35,360 nucleotides of DNA from Clostridiales bacterium (GCA_012839705.1 DUMT01000010.1:1-35360); one strand, 5' to 3'; counted from the first letter of the stretch, positions 8,804 to 17,337 are shown. Numbers and translations: made by a program. The notes: generated by a model not told the origin, from the sequence alone.

Positions 8804-9205
8804 TTACCATACAAAAGCCAGGACTTCGCCGCCCACATTCTCTTTGCGTGCCTGTTTGTCAGTCATAACGCCTTTAGATGTGGAAACAATGGCAGTGCCG
8901 ATGCCTTTCATGACCTTCGGCATGTCCTCGCATTTGGAATAGATGCGCAGGCCTGGCTTTGAAACGCGACGCAGACCCATAATAACCGGTGTCTTGTTCG
9001 GGCCCTGGTACTTAAGGAAAATTCGAATTATACCCTGCTTGTTGTCGTCAATAATCTGATAGCTCTTAATATATCCCTCGTCAACAAGAATCTGGGCAAT
9101 AGCCTTCTTCATGTTGGAAGCAGGGATATCCACCGAATCATGCTTAGCCGAGTTGGCATTGCGGATCCTCGTCAGCATATCGGCGATTGTATCGGTGATT
9201 TGCAT
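8804..9205 (-). CDS. rpsH: 30S ribosomal protein S8
   Basis: S8 binds the central domain of 16S rRNA. In Escherichia coli it also represses the spc operon by binding a 16S-like site near rplE. The 133-residue product begins [20 protein letters not shown] and ends with the S8 signature [20 protein letters not shown]. It lies between rpsN and rplF. I saw no clear S8-binding mimic in the short spacers here. Confidence 0.99.
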   Translation of the reverse strand: MQITDTIADMLTRIRNANSAKHDSVDIPASNMKKAIAQILVDEGYIKSYQIIDDNKQGIIRIFLKYQGPNKTPVIMGLRRVSKPGLRIYSKCEDMPKVMKGIGTAIVSTSKGVMTDKQARKENVGGEVLAFVW

Positions 9206-9230
9206 TCCGTCAACCTCCTTTAGCTATTGC

Positions 9231-9416
9231 TTACCAGCTTGCTTTGCGTATGCCGGGAATCTGGCCCTTGTAGGCAAGTTCCCTGAAGCATATACGGCAA
9301 ATACCGTATTTGCGAAGATATGCGTGGGGACGTCCGCAGATCTTGCAGCGGTTGTATCTCCGTGTGGAGAACTTGGGCTCGCGTTGCTGTTTGATTTTCA
9401 TTGCTTTTTTTGCCAC
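9231..9416 (-). CDS. rpsN: 30S ribosomal protein S14, zinc-binding type Z
   Basis: S14 is needed for assembly of the 30S head. This is the short 61-residue zinc form, with CKIC (Cys24, Cys27) and CRIC (Cys40, Cys43) and the conserved flanks [20 protein letters not shown] and [11 protein letters not shown]. It lies between rplE and rpsH, as in other Firmicutes. A longer in-frame start is out of phase with the family; the ATG at 9416 fits. Confidence 0.98.
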   Translation of the reverse strand: MAKKAMKIKQQREPKFSTRRYNRCKICGRPHAYLRKYGICRICFRELAYKGQIPGIRKASW

Positions 9417-9430
9417 GGTAATCCCCTCCT

Positions 9431-9970
9431 TTAATTGCTGAACGGAGCGCCGAGCATTGCCAGCAGCTCACGCGCTTCTTCGTCGGTTTTGGCGGTAGTG
9501 GTAATGCAGATATCCATACCGCGGATCTTGTCGATCTTGTCGTAATCTATCTCAGGGAAAATCAGCTGTTCTCTGATACCCATGTTGTAGTTGCCGCGCC
9601 CGTCAAAAGCATTCGGGTTAATGCCGCGGAAGTCACGTACACGGGGCAGGGCGACGTTGAAAAGGCGGTCGAGGAACTCATACATCCTCTTGCCCCTGAG
9701 GGTCACCTTTGCGCCGAGCTTCATGCCTTCGCGGATTTTGAAGTTAGCAACTGATTTCTTAGCCACGACCACCGCAGGGCGCTGACCGGTTATGGCGGCC
9801 AGGTCGGCCATGATGGATTCGACAACCTTTGAGTTGTCGCGGGCCTCGCCAGTGCTGCAGTTGATGACTATCTTCTCAAGCTTCGGAATCTGCATTACGC
9901 TCTTGTAGCCAAATTTCTTCATGAGCGCAGGAGCAACTTCCTTTTTATAATAGTCCAACAATCTGGCCAT
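9431..9970 (-). CDS. rplE: 50S ribosomal protein L5
   Basis: L5 binds 5S rRNA and contacts the P-site tRNA and S13. The 179-residue product begins [20 protein letters not shown] and has the conserved blocks [38 protein letters not shown] and [20 protein letters not shown]. Length is typical. It lies 17 bases after rplX and 15 before rpsN. Confidence 0.99.
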   Translation of the reverse strand: MARLLDYYKKEVAPALMKKFGYKSVMQIPKLEKIVINCSTGEARDNSKVVESIMADLAAITGQRPAVVVAKKSVANFKIREGMKLGAKVTLRGKRMYEFLDRLFNVALPRVRDFRGINPNAFDGRGNYNMGIREQLIFPEIDYDKIDKIRGMDICITTTAKTDEEARELLAMLGAPFSN

Positions 9971-9986
9971 TCGCTATCTATCCTCC

Positions 9987-10307
9987 TTACATGGTTTCGC
10001 CGCAGCGTTTGCAAATGCGCGACTTGGTTCCATCGGCGAATTTTTTGTAACCGACGCGTGTCGGTTTATCGCAATGAGGGCAGATGACCATAACCTTGGA
10101 GGCGTACAGAGCGCCGGCAGATTCGATAATTCCGCCGGGGTCACCCATTCTGCGGGGTTTAACATGTTTTTTAACCATGTTTCGGCCTTCAACTATAACC
10201 TTGCCCTCTTTCGGGCTTACTTCCAGTACCTTGCCCTTTTTGCCGCGGTCATCACCGCTGATTATAAGGACCATGTCGTCCTTCTTGACGTGTAATTTAT
10301 TGCTCAT
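9987..10307 (-). CDS. rplX: 50S ribosomal protein L24 with C-terminal Cys pairs
   Basis: L24 is an early assembly protein near the exit tunnel. It has the KOW domain at the N-terminus ([20 protein letters not shown]) and the segment [20 protein letters not shown]. The C-terminus carries CPHC (Cys76, Cys79) and CKRC (Cys99, Cys102), a zinc-ribbon-like end found in many Gram-positive L24 proteins. I set the start at ATG 10307 (106 residues) because GGGAGG (10315-10320) is placed correctly; the longer ATG at 10325 would overlap rplN and lacks its own site. Confidence 0.97.
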   Translation of the reverse strand: MSNKLHVKKDDMVLIISGDDRGKKGKVLEVSPKEGKVIVEGRNMVKKHVKPRRMGDPGGIIESAGALYASKVMVICPHCDKPTRVGYKKFADGTKSRICKRCGETM

Positions 10308-10321
10308 TTCGGTTCCTCCCA

Positions 10322-10690
10322 TCAAAGCACTTCAGGTGCGAGGCTTAGGATTTTTAGATATTCTTTTTCGCGAAGCTCTCTAGCCACCGGACCAAAAATA
10401 CGTGTGCCTCTGGGGTTTTTGTCTTCTCTTATAATAACTGCTGCATTTTCGTCAAAACGAATGTAGGTTCCATCATCACGGCGGACACCACTTTTGGAAC
10501 GAACGATAACCGCTTTTACGACATCGCCTTTTTTAACAACGCCGCCGGGTGCTGCTTTTTTAACTGAAGCTACCACAACGTCGCCGATATTTGCATACCT
10601 TTTGCCAGAACCACCTAAAACGCGGATGCACATAAGCTCCTTGGCTCCGGTATTGTCGGCAACATTAAGGTAGGTTTGCTGTTGAATCAC
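10322..10690 (-). CDS. rplN: 50S ribosomal protein L14
   Basis: L14 sits at the subunit interface and forms bridge B8; it also binds the silencing factor RsfS. The 122-residue product begins [20 protein letters not shown] and carries the signature block [20 protein letters not shown]. Length is exactly typical. It lies between rpsQ and rplX, with GGAGGAAC before its ATG. Confidence 0.99.
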   Translation of the reverse strand: MIQQQTYLNVADNTGAKELMCIRVLGGSGKRYANIGDVVVASVKKAAPGGVVKKGDVVKAVIVRSKSGVRRDDGTYIRFDENAAVIIREDKNPRGTRIFGPVARELREKEYLKILSLAPEVL

Positions 10691-10719
10691 AGGTTGTTCC
10701 TCCTTTCAGTAAAGCCGAC

Positions 10720-10977
10720 TTATTTGGCCTTCTCGATTATTCTGGTTACACGCCATCTCTTATCCTTAGACAGAGGGCGGGTTTCCATCAGTTCAACGCG
10801 ATCACCGACTCTGCACTCATTGTTTTCGTCATGAGCCTTGAGCTTAACAGTGCGCTTAACGATCTTTTTGTAAAGCGGGTGGCGGACATTGTCCTCGATG
10901 GCGACTACAATGGTTTTGTCCATTTTGTCGCTGACCACCGTGCCTACCTGAGTCTTTCTTAATTTACGATCACTCAC
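10720..10977 (-). CDS. rpsQ: 30S ribosomal protein S17
   Basis: S17 is an OB-fold protein that binds the 5' domain of 16S rRNA early in assembly. The 85-residue product contains [40 protein letters not shown] and [20 protein letters not shown], all S17 hallmarks. It lies between rpmC and rplN. Start is ATG at 10977, with AGGAGGG upstream. Confidence 0.99.
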   Translation of the reverse strand: MSDRKLRKTQVGTVVSDKMDKTIVVAIEDNVRHPLYKKIVKRTVKLKAHDENNECRVGDRVELMETRPLSKDKRWRVTRIIEKAK

Positions 10978-10994
10978 TGTATACCCTCCTTCCG

Positions 10995-11210
10995 TTACGC
11001 CTTAGCGCCGTTTTTAAGTTCGTTCTCGCGCATTATTGTCTTAACAATCGCGATTTCCCTCTTAACGGCCTTCAGACGCATCGGGTTGTCAAGCTGATTG
11101 ATCGCGTGCTGGAACCGCAGGTTGAACAGCTCTTCTTTGAGGTCCTTTAGTTTTGCCTGGAGTTCTTCTGGCTTCATTTCGCGAATTTTTTCGAGTTCAG
11201 TTGCTTTCAT
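10995..11210 (-). CDS. rpmC: 50S ribosomal protein L29
   Basis: L29 is a small helical-hairpin protein at the tunnel exit, part of the docking site for trigger factor and SRP. The 71-residue product has the pattern [40 protein letters not shown] and [14 protein letters not shown]. Its ATG overlaps the rplP stop by 4 bases (ATGA), so translation is likely coupled. Confidence 0.98.
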   Translation of the reverse strand: MKATELEKIREMKPEELQAKLKDLKEELFNLRFQHAINQLDNPMRLKAVKREIAIVKTIMRENELKNGAKA

Positions 11211-11662
11211 ACCTGCTCACCATCCGTTTCTTCAGTGCCGGCAGGGGTTGAAGCTGCGGCCTTGGTGACAAATTTGCATTTGATAGGCAATTTGTTGGCT
11301 GCAAGCCTCATGGCCTCGCGTGCGGTTTCTTCCGCTACCCCGCCAATTTCAAACATAACACGGCCAGGTTTTACAACAGCTACCCAGTATTCAGGTGAGC
11401 CTTTACCAGAACCCATTCGTGTCTCGGCCGGCTTTTGAGTAATCGGCTTATCAGGGAAAATCTTAATCCAAACCTTGCCGCCGCGCTTGATATAGCGGGT
11501 CATGGCGATACGAGCGGCTTCAATCTGGTTTGATGTAATCCAGGCCGGCTCCATGGCAACAAGGCCGAAATCTCCGTAGACAACCGCTGTTCCGCGGGTT
11601 GCTTTGCCCTTAAGGCGTCCACGCTGAACTCTGCGGTATTTAACTCTCTTGGGTAACAGCAT
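11207..11662 (-). CDS. rplP: 50S ribosomal protein L16
   Basis: L16 helps position the A-site tRNA and is essential for late subunit assembly. The 151-residue product has the L16 start [20 protein letters not shown], the block [20 protein letters not shown] and [20 protein letters not shown]. It is somewhat longer than the usual 137-147 because of an acidic tail ([15 protein letters not shown]). Its start overlaps the rpsC stop by one base (TAATG). Confidence 0.98.
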   Translation of the reverse strand: MLLPKRVKYRRVQRGRLKGKATRGTAVVYGDFGLVAMEPAWITSNQIEAARIAMTRYIKRGGKVWIKIFPDKPITQKPAETRMGSGKGSPEYWVAVVKPGRVMFEIGGVAEETAREAMRLAANKLPIKCKFVTKAAASTPAGTEETDGEQV

Positions 11663-12327
11663 TACTTGCTGCCTCCTTCCCTTTTGGGCTTAGCGGGAGC
11701 TCCCAGAACCTCTCCACGGTAAATCCAGACTTTAACGCCGATTCTGCCGTAAGTGGTGTGGGCCTCAGCAAAGCCGTAGTCTATATCTGCTCTGAGGGTC
11801 TGAAGCGGAATTGTGCCCTCGTGATAGTGCTCGGTACGGGCAATTTCAGCGCCACCCAGACGTCCTGATACCTGAGTCTTGATACCCTTTACACCGCTCT
11901 TCATGGCGCGGGCGATTGCCTGCTTCATTGCACGCCTGAAGGATGCGCGCTTTTCAAGCTGGGCTGCGATGTTCTCTGCCACGAGCTGGGCGTTTGTATC
12001 GGGGTTCTTAACTTCGATAATATTGATATAAGTGGGCTTGCCAAGCCTTTTTTGGCATTCAGCACGCAGCTTTTCAATCTCAGCGCCGCCTTTGCCGATA
12101 ACCAATCCGGGCTTTGCACAGTGGATATTGATGCGTACGCGGGAAGCGTCGCGCTCAATCTCTATAGTTGGTACGCCGGCAGCATAAAGTGTCTTCTTGA
12201 GAAACTTGCGGATCTCAACATCAGACACCAGGGTATCTGCAAACTCGCTCTTCTTTACGAACCAGCGGGAGTCCCAATCCTTAATGATGCCGACTCTCAT
12301 TCCATGGGGATTGACTTTCTGTCCCAT
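11662..12327 (-). CDS. rpsC: 30S ribosomal protein S3
   Basis: S3 forms part of the mRNA entry channel and helicase region of the 30S subunit. The 221-residue product begins [20 protein letters not shown], has a KH domain with the loop [12 protein letters not shown] near residue 77, and the C-terminal S3 signature ([20 protein letters not shown]). Length is typical. It lies between rplV and rplP. Confidence 0.99.
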   Translation of the reverse strand: MGQKVNPHGMRVGIIKDWDSRWFVKKSEFADTLVSDVEIRKFLKKTLYAAGVPTIEIERDASRVRINIHCAKPGLVIGKGGAEIEKLRAECQKRLGKPTYINIIEVKNPDTNAQLVAENIAAQLEKRASFRRAMKQAIARAMKSGVKGIKTQVSGRLGGAEIARTEHYHEGTIPLQTLRADIDYGFAEAHTTYGRIGVKVWIYRGEVLGAPAKPKREGGSK

Positions 12328-12345
12328 AATCTTCCTCCTCCTCGC

Positions 12346-12681
12346 TTATTCCATTTCCTTGAGCACAAGGGTAATGTGTGATGTCCTTTTATTAATGCGG
12401 AACGCACGACCCTGGGCTCTCGGACGGATACGCTTGAGTATGGGGCCGGGGCAGGTATAACACTCAGCAACATAGAGGTTTTTGGCATCCATGTTGTGAT
12501 TATTCTCTGCATTTGCAACGGCCGACTTCAGCAATTTTTCAAGGTATTCACTGGCGGCCTTGGGTGTGTTTCGTACGATTGCCAAAGCGACATCAACCGG
12601 TTTATTGCGGATGAGGTCGAGAACAATCTGTACTTTCCTGGGGGAAATACGGGCGTATCTAAGTTCTGCCCTTGCTTCCAT
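12346..12681 (-). CDS. rplV: 50S ribosomal protein L22
   Basis: L22 extends a beta hairpin into the peptide exit tunnel and is a site of macrolide resistance changes. The 111-residue product has [20 protein letters not shown] and the C-terminal hairpin region [20 protein letters not shown], as expected. It lies between rpsS and rpsC. Start is ATG at 12681. Confidence 0.99.
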   Translation of the reverse strand: MEARAELRYARISPRKVQIVLDLIRNKPVDVALAIVRNTPKAASEYLEKLLKSAVANAENNHNMDAKNLYVAECYTCPGPILKRIRPRAQGRAFRINKRTSHITLVLKEME

Positions 12682-12704
12682 TTGTTTTCTCTCCTTTCAG
12701 CCGC

Positions 12705-12977
12705 TTATTTGGATGTCTTGGAGCCAGCGTGACCCTTGAAGGTACGTGTGGGCGCGAACTCGCCCAGTTTGTGGCCTACCATATCTTCTGTAACATAGAC
12801 AGGTACATGCTTGCGTCCGTCATGAACTGCAATGGTGTGTCCTACGAAATCGGGGAAGATAGTAGATGCACGGCTCCATGTCTTGATTATCCGTTTTTCG
12901 CCTTTTTTATTCATTTCCTGAATCCTTTTCAGCAACACAGGCTGTACGAAAGGACCCTTCTTTACGCTTCTGCCCAT
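12705..12977 (-). CDS. rpsS: 30S ribosomal protein S19
   Basis: S19 lies in the 30S head and forms a bridge with the large subunit together with S13. The 90-residue product begins [20 protein letters not shown] and contains the signature block [20 protein letters not shown] and [18 protein letters not shown]. Length is typical. It lies between rplB and rplV, with AGGAG upstream. Confidence 0.99.
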   Translation of the reverse strand: MGRSVKKGPFVQPVLLKRIQEMNKKGEKRIIKTWSRASTIFPDFVGHTIAVHDGRKHVPVYVTEDMVGHKLGEFAPTRTFKGHAGSKTSK

Positions 12978-13001
12978 AAATGACGAATCTCCTTTCGTTT
13001 A

Positions 13002-13832
13002 CTAGCTGCCACGACGTTTGACAATGAACTTGTCAGAACGGTTATGAAGCGCGCGAGTCTTGTAACCGAGGGTGGGTTTGCCCCAGGGGGTAACAGGTGA
13101 CGGGCGTCCAATCGGAGATCTGCCTTCACCACCACCATGCGGGTGATCCACAGGGTTCATAACAGAACCGCGGACCGTGGGCCTCCAACCCATGTGGCGC
13201 TTGCGACCGGCTTTACCGATCTTTACGTTCTCATGTTCAACATTGCCAACCTGACCTACAGTCGCCATGCAGTTTAACGGTACATAGCGCATTTCGCCGG
13301 AGGGCAGGCGAACCAGTGCCATTCCGCCTTCCTTGCCCATAAGCTGGGCCATGGTTCCGGCGCTTCTGGCGAGCTGTGCACCCTTGCCGGGATGAAGCTC
13401 TACATTGTGGATAAAGGTACCTGCGGGGATGCTTGAAAGGGGCAGCGCATTTCCGGGTTTGATGTCAGCGCTGGTGCCGGAAACGATTGTATCGCCAACT
13501 TTCAGGCCCTGAGGTGCGATGATGTAGCGCTTCTCTCCGTCCTCATACTGGACAAGTGCGATATGAGCGCTGCGGTTCGGATCGTATTCCAGGGTCAATA
13601 CCTTTGCTGGAATATCGAACTTATTGCGCTTAAAGTCAATAATGCGGTATTTACGACGGTTTCCGCCGCCGCGATGGCGGACGGTAATCCGGCCATAGCT
13701 GTTTCTACCGGACTTTTTCTTAAGGGGAGCCAGGAGGCTCTTTTCCGGTTTAACCTTGGACAGGACGCTGTAGTCAATTACTGACATTCCACGCCGTCCG
13801 GCAGTGGTCGGCTTATATACTTTAATAGCCAT
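13002..13832 (-). CDS. rplB: 50S ribosomal protein L2
   Basis: L2 is a core large-subunit protein needed for subunit joining and peptidyl transfer. The 276-residue product has the basic start ([19 protein letters not shown]), the core [20 protein letters not shown], and the conserved C-terminal loop [20 protein letters not shown] with its functionally important His. Length is typical. The 100-base spacer toward rplW carries a possible pseudoknot. Confidence 0.99.
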   Translation of the reverse strand: MAIKVYKPTTAGRRGMSVIDYSVLSKVKPEKSLLAPLKKKSGRNSYGRITVRHRGGGNRRKYRIIDFKRNKFDIPAKVLTLEYDPNRSAHIALVQYEDGEKRYIIAPQGLKVGDTIVSGTSADIKPGNALPLSSIPAGTFIHNVELHPGKGAQLARSAGTMAQLMGKEGGMALVRLPSGEMRYVPLNCMATVGQVGNVEHENVKIGKAGRKRHMGWRPTVRGSVMNPVDHPHGGGEGRSPIGRPSPVTPWGKPTLGYKTRALHNRSDKFIVKRRGS

Positions 13833-13857
13833 TTCCTATTCACTCTCCTAATTTAGT

Positions 13858-13912
13858 GGCTTTGCGGGATTGCTTTAAGTTTAGGCACTCAAAGCCCCCA
13901 TACCTTGCCTAA
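13858..13912 (-). other. Possible H-type pseudoknot upstream of rplB
   Basis: Two interlocked 7-bp pairings lie in the rplW-rplB spacer: GGCTTTG (13858-13864) with CAAAGCC (13890-13896), and TTAGGCA (13881-13887) with TGCCTAA (13906-13912). One arm of each lies inside the other, so they form either a pseudoknot or two exclusive helices. The distal stem ends 26 bases before the rplB start codon. This is seen directly as pairing; any function is inference. Confidence 0.45.
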
Positions 13913-13932
13913 TTTGTTCCTGGATTTAATCC

Positions 13933-14232
13933 TTAGAACAGACCGTCAAAGAATTCGATAGTCTTTGAATCCTCAGTCAGGGTAACAACAGCCTTTTTCC
14001 AGGATGGTGTGTACCCTTCGCTGCGGCCCATCCGGCGAAGGCGTCCTCTCATTTTGATTGTGTTGACCTTTTTAACCTTAACGCCGAAGATTTCTTCGAC
14101 CGCTTTTGCAATCTGAATCTTATTGGCGTCCTTTGCAACACGGAAGGTGTACTTCTTTTCACCAATCTGGCCAACTGACTTTTCTGTGACTACAGGAGCC
14201 AGGATTATGTCACGGGCAGTTAACGGGCTCAT
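13933..14232 (-). CDS. rplW: 50S ribosomal protein L23
   Basis: L23 sits at the exit tunnel and is the main docking site for trigger factor and SRP. The 99-residue product begins [20 protein letters not shown] and contains [20 protein letters not shown] and the internal block [20 protein letters not shown]. Its ATG overlaps the rplD stop by one base (TAATG), so translation is probably coupled. Confidence 0.99.
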   Translation of the reverse strand: MSPLTARDIILAPVVTEKSVGQIGEKKYTFRVAKDANKIQIAKAVEEIFGVKVKKVNTIKMRGRLRRMGRSEGYTPSWKKAVVTLTEDSKTIEFFDGLF

Positions 14233-14855
14233 TATTTGTACACCTCCTCAATTTTTTCAACAGCGTCTTTGACAATGATGAACTTGTCAGCGTTGAGTAT
14301 GTCGTAGACATTCAGCGTGTTGACCAGGGCAGTCTTTACGCCGGGGATATTCCTTGAAGACTTAATGACCTTTTCGTCCTTTTCGTTCATAACCACGAGG
14401 GCCTTCCTGTCTGCGCCAAGGGCGTTCAGGACCTGAACCATTGCCTTTGTCTTAATTCCTTCAAGCTCAAGGTTTTCAAGGACGATAAAGTCGTTGGAAG
14501 CAACCTTTGCGGAGAAGGCAGACTTCATAGCCAGGCGGCGCACCTTCTTGGGCAGCTCATAACGGTAGCTGCGGGGCTTGGGGCCGAGAGCAATACCGCC
14601 GTGTGTCCACTGGGGAGCACGGATGGAGCCTTGACGGGCACGGCCGGTTCCCTTCTGCCTCCAGGGCTTCCTTCCGCCACCGCTGACCTCTGCGCGGGTC
14701 AGTGTGGACTGTGTGCCCTGACGCTGGTTTGCAAGATAATTAACAACGGCGCTGTGCAGAACCGCTTTATTCGGCTCAATGCCGAAGATTTCATCGCTAA
14801 GCTGTATTTTACCGGTTTCTTTGCCGGTCATATCATAAACTGATACAATGGGCAT
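14232..14855 (-). CDS. rplD: 50S ribosomal protein L4
   Basis: L4 lines the exit tunnel; in Escherichia coli it also represses the S10 operon by attenuation and translational control. The 207-residue product has the tunnel loop region [20 protein letters not shown] and [20 protein letters not shown]. Length is typical. Given the structured leader and attenuator-like hairpin ahead of rpsJ, L4 is a natural but untested candidate regulator here. Confidence 0.99.
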   Translation of the reverse strand: MPIVSVYDMTGKETGKIQLSDEIFGIEPNKAVLHSAVVNYLANQRQGTQSTLTRAEVSGGGRKPWRQKGTGRARQGSIRAPQWTHGGIALGPKPRSYRYELPKKVRRLAMKSAFSAKVASNDFIVLENLELEGIKTKAMVQVLNALGADRKALVVMNEKDEKVIKSSRNIPGVKTALVNTLNVYDILNADKFIIVKDAVEKIEEVYK

Positions 14856-14873
14856 TTCGATTTCCTCCTTCCC

Positions 14874-15509
14874 TTACGCCTTCTTCACGGTATCGGAGAG
14901 AATTACCAAACCACCCCGGGGGCCCGGGACAGCTCCCCGTACGGCAATAAGGTTGTTCTCTACGTCAACCTTGACGACGTCAAGGTTCTGAACGGTTACC
15001 CGTTCTGCGCCAAGATGACCGGCGGCTTTAGACCCTTTAAATACCTTTGACGGTGACGAGTTTGCACCCCTTGAACCGCCTTTGCGGACAACAGGGCCGG
15101 TACCGTGGGATTCCTTCAAGCGGTGAAAGCCCCAACGCTTGATAACGCCGGCATAGCCCTTACCTTTGCTTGTTCCAACAACGTCAACGCGGTCGCCGGG
15201 CTGGAACACGTCTGCTTTAAGAACGTCGCCGACATTGTACTTGCTGCAGTCGTCAAAGCGGAACTCTCGCAGAGTCTTTTTCGGCGCGACGTCAGCCTTG
15301 TCGAAGTGTCCCTTGAGGGGCTTGCTTACTCTCTTGGGAGAGACATCGCCAAAACCCAGCTGAACGGCTTCGTATCCGTCATTCTCGACAGTCTTTTTCT
15401 GGACGACTGTGCAAGGGCCGGCTTCGATTACGGTTACCGGAACAAACTTGCCATTTTCGTCAAAAATCTGGGTCATTCCGATCTTTTTGCCGATTATGCC
15501 TTTTTGCAT
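14874..15509 (-). CDS. rplC: 50S ribosomal protein L3
   Basis: L3 is an early assembly protein whose long loop reaches the peptidyl transferase centre. The 211-residue product begins MQKGIIGKKIGMTQIFDENG and has the signature GWGFHRLKE-type segment (KRWGFHRLKESHGTGPVVRK) and AAGHLGAERVTVQNLDVVKV. Length is typical. It follows rpsJ after an 81-base spacer holding a hairpin. Confidence 0.99.
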   Translation of the reverse strand: MQKGIIGKKIGMTQIFDENGKFVPVTVIEAGPCTVVQKKTVENDGYEAVQLGFGDVSPKRVSKPLKGHFDKADVAPKKTLREFRFDDCSKYNVGDVLKADVFQPGDRVDVVGTSKGKGYAGVIKRWGFHRLKESHGTGPVVRKGGSRGANSSPSKVFKGSKAAGHLGAERVTVQNLDVVKVDVENNLIAVRGAVPGPRGGLVILSDTVKKA

Positions 15510-15532
15510 TTTCTATACCTCCTTGGTTATTG

Positions 15533-15558
15533 GTTGATTTCCCTTTTGGAAAATCAAC
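15533..15558 (-). other. Hairpin between rpsJ and rplC
   Basis: GTTGATTT (15533-15540) pairs perfectly with AAATCAAC (15551-15558). CC/GG can extend the stem inside the loop. It lies just upstream of the rplC ribosome binding site and has no U-run, so it is not a terminator. A processing or translational role is inference. Confidence 0.4.
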
Positions 15559-15590
15559 TTGACCTCGCCGCGGAATCTTCCAAACCCGTT

Positions 15591-15902
15591 TTAGAGTTTG
15601 ATTTCGATATCGACGCCGGCGGGGAGTTCAAGGCCCATAAGAGCCTCTACTGTCTTGTTTGAGGGGCGGAGAATGTCAACCAGACGCTTGTGGGTGCGCA
15701 TTTCGAACTGTTCACGGGAATCCTTGTACTTATGAACAGCGCGAAGAATGGTGACAACTTCCTTCTCTGTCGGCAGCGGTACAGGGCCTGAAACGCGTGC
15801 GCCGGTACGGCGTGCAGTTTCGACAATTTTCTCTGCCGACTGATCAACCAGCTGGTGATCATACCCTTTGATGCGAATGCGAATTTTCTCCTTGACTGCC
15901 AC
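15591..15902 (-). CDS. rpsJ: 30S ribosomal protein S10 (NusE)
   Basis: S10 is a 30S head protein and, as NusE, a transcription antitermination factor. The 103-residue product contains [40 protein letters not shown] and [20 protein letters not shown], all S10 blocks. It starts at GTG (15900-15902), with AAAGGAGG (15911-15918) 8 bases upstream. It is the first gene of the superoperon, after a long structured leader. Confidence 0.99.
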   Translation of the reverse strand: MAVKEKIRIRIKGYDHQLVDQSAEKIVETARRTGARVSGPVPLPTEKEVVTILRAVHKYKDSREQFEMRTHKRLVDILRPSNKTVEALMGLELPAGVDIEIKL

Positions 15903-16240
15903 TAAAAACGCCTCCTTTAATTATAGTTGGCGGGCGACGCTAAATCTTCACACTCCGCCGGGTGTTTCATCCGCAGCGGTTAAAAAAACCGGAAACCCGC
16001 CCGCAAAAGGCATGGAATCCGGGTGCAATTCAGCGCCCTGGTGACAGCACACAAAACCCCTTGCAACCGCAGGGATTTCACAGTGGCCACACAGTATTGA
16101 TTGTCGCCCGGTTTCAAGAACGGACATACTCAGCGGAAATTCACCGGCCTTAAAGCCGCAACCTCCCGCGTCATCGCATATCGTGCAGTCTGCGAAAACA
16201 GCGAATCCGGAAACTTGGCTCCCACTTCGCAGTCACGCCC
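15903..16240 (-). promoter_or_regulatory. Long structured 5' leader of the S10 superoperon
   Basis: About 335 bases lie between the predicted transcription start (about 16238-16240) and rpsJ, without a credible gene. Several helices can form in the RNA: CTGCGAA / TTCGCAG (16226-16232 with 16190-16196), CGGC / GCCG around a TTTAAG loop, and a hairpin followed by seven U residues (15982-16022). In gammaproteobacteria the S10 leader mediates L4 autoregulation. I do not recall an established equivalent for this group, so regulation by L4 or another r-protein is inference. Confidence 0.6.
15982..16022 (-). terminator. Attenuator-like hairpin with U7 in the S10 leader
   Basis: On the minus strand CCGGA (16018-16022) pairs with TCCGG (15989-15993). 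An AA/AA internal loop, a CC/GG step and a GCC/GGC step extend the stem, and seven U residues follow at once (15982-15988). It lies downstream of the only good promoter and upstream of rpsJ, so premature termination there would control the whole operon. The stem is only moderately stable. Confidence 0.45.
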
Positions 16241-16244
16241 AATT

Positions 16245-16273
16245 ATATTACAATAAAAACGCTGAAAATGCAA
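16245..16273 (-). promoter_or_regulatory. Sigma-A promoter of the S10 superoperon
   Basis: TTGCAT (16268-16273) and TAATAT (16245-16250) are spaced by 17 bases on the minus strand. A shifted TATAAT (16242-16247) overlaps the -10. The region upstream (about 16274-16440) is very AT-rich with A/T runs, like an UP element. The GGGC at 16237-16240 is a likely start. No genes occupy 16274-16463. Confidence 0.65.
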
Positions 16274-16463
16274 GGGTTTTTTTAAATTTAATCAAAAAAA
16301 TTTTTCCGGTTTTGCTTATGGTTTTGGTCTGTGAAAAACCAGCTTGGCAAAAAGCAAATTATTACCATTATAATAACCCAAAAAACGCCAGAATATAATC
16401 CTGCTCCCCAAAATCATAAAATCATTGAAAATTTTCCCGCTCCCTGTTCGGGGGACTGGAAAG

Positions 16464-16492
16464 AAAAATCCGGCAGGGCGCCCAGCCGGATT
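16464..16492 (-). terminator. Intrinsic terminator of queT
   Basis: On the minus strand AATCCGGC / GCCGGATT (8 bp, 10-base loop) is followed by TTTTTC. It begins 7 bases after the queT stop and separates queT from the S10 promoter. Confidence 0.85.
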
Positions 16493-16498
16493 AATACA

Positions 16499-17035
16499 TT
16501 AATAATTATTATTGAACAAAACCTTGCGCACTCCTGAGCGCTCAAGGGCTGTATATAATACCAGCCCGCATATTGTGCAGGCGGCTAACTGTCCCAATCC
16601 TACATACAGAAAAGCTGTAAGAAAGTTCATCCATGTAAATCCGAGGAGAACCAGGGCAAGTTCCAATCCCACCACCACGGCATTTGTGATAACAGGCGGT
16701 ATGGTGGCGAGCACCGGCAGCCCCTTAAACTTGACATTCCTCAGCCAGTAGGTCATCCACGCAGCGGCAAAGGTAGCAAGGGAACCAAACAGTATATCCC
16801 ACGCCCCCGCCAGGTTAACGCCCATGGCAAGCCCCACGATATTTGATACCATGCACCCCACCGCAAGCCCCGGAATGGCGGATACGGTAAAGACGGGCAG
16901 GATTGTGAGGGCTTCGGCTACCCTAAACTGGGCAAGCCCATAGGAAGCGGTAGGAATCGCCAGGGTGAGAGCGGTATACATGGCTGCAATAATGGCGCTC
17001 TCAGCTATTTTCCTTAAGATGTTTTTTTCTTTCAT
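16499..17035 (-). CDS. queT: QueT-type queuosine precursor transporter (ECF S component)
   Basis: QueT is the substrate-binding membrane subunit of an energy-coupling-factor transporter thought to import queuosine precursors such as preQ0 or preQ1. The 178-residue product has about five to six hydrophobic segments and the family hallmarks SYGLAQFRVAEALTILPVFT, AIPGLAVGCMVSNIVG, WDILFGSLATFAAAWMTYWL and LYVGLGQLAACTICGLVLY. The gene has its own promoter and terminator, and a preQ1-I-type riboswitch covers its ribosome binding site, which independently supports the substrate. The shared EcfAA'T module is not in this window. Confidence 0.94.
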   Translation of the reverse strand: MKEKNILRKIAESAIIAAMYTALTLAIPTASYGLAQFRVAEALTILPVFTVSAIPGLAVGCMVSNIVGLAMGVNLAGAWDILFGSLATFAAAWMTYWLRNVKFKGLPVLATIPPVITNAVVVGLELALVLLGFTWMNFLTAFLYVGLGQLAACTICGLVLYTALERSGVRKVLFNNNY

Positions 17036-17044
17036 TGACTACAA

Positions 17045-17087
17045 CTCCCTTAGTTTTGTTTTAGGTCAGGATGGTTTCGAACTGACC
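17045..17087 (-). promoter_or_regulatory. preQ1-I-type riboswitch controlling queT
   Basis: On the minus strand stem P1 is GGTCAG (17082-17087) / CTGACC (17064-17069) around the 12-base loop TTCGAAACCATC. It is followed by the A-rich tail TAAAACAAAACTAAGGGAG. This matches the known preQ1 class I layout (short stem, loop, A-rich tail forming a pseudoknot), closely resembling the small translational aptamer of Thermoanaerobacter. The tail ends in the GGGAG ribosome binding site, 9 bases before the queT ATG, so ligand binding should hide the site and lower translation. The pseudoknot pairs were not modelled. Confidence 0.85.
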
Positions 17088-17141
17088 GCCTTAACACGTT
17101 TTATCCCGAAAACCGGCTAAAAAACGTTTTAAGACCAGATT

Positions 17142-17170
17142 AATATACTCCCATTTTGTTTTTTAGTCAA
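17142..17170 (-). promoter_or_regulatory. Sigma-A promoter of queT
   Basis: TTGACT (17165-17170) and TATATT (17142-17147) are spaced by 17 bases on the minus strand. Transcription would start near 17135, giving a leader of about 100 bases that contains the riboswitch. The divergent spacer 17171-17308 toward rpsU is AT-rich and shows no gene. Confidence 0.75.
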
Positions 17171-17308
17171 ATAGAAATTTTGGGAAACCCGGTTTTTCCT
17201 GAATATTATTTATGCTTTAAATAAAAAAAATCTCTTGCCCTGACAGCAGGTAATAAATATTGTATTTAATACATTTTATACTTTTTGAATTATGTAAAAA
17301 TATAATGC

Positions 17309-17337
17309 TTGACGAAAACTAACTGCTGCTGTATAAT
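17309..17337 (+). promoter_or_regulatory. Sigma-A promoter of rpsU
   Basis: TTGACG (17309-17314) and a perfect TATAAT (17332-17337) are spaced by exactly 17 bases, about 60 bases before the rpsU start. This is one of the best promoters in the window. Confidence 0.85.

Noticed and set aside
15920-15925. TATAAT directly before the rpsJ ribosome binding site as a second promoter
   Set aside because: There is no -35 box at a proper distance and the start would fall at the ribosome binding site.
15962-16398. Short plus-strand open frames in the S10 leader region
   Set aside because: They run antisense to the leader, have low-complexity products and no ribosome binding sites.
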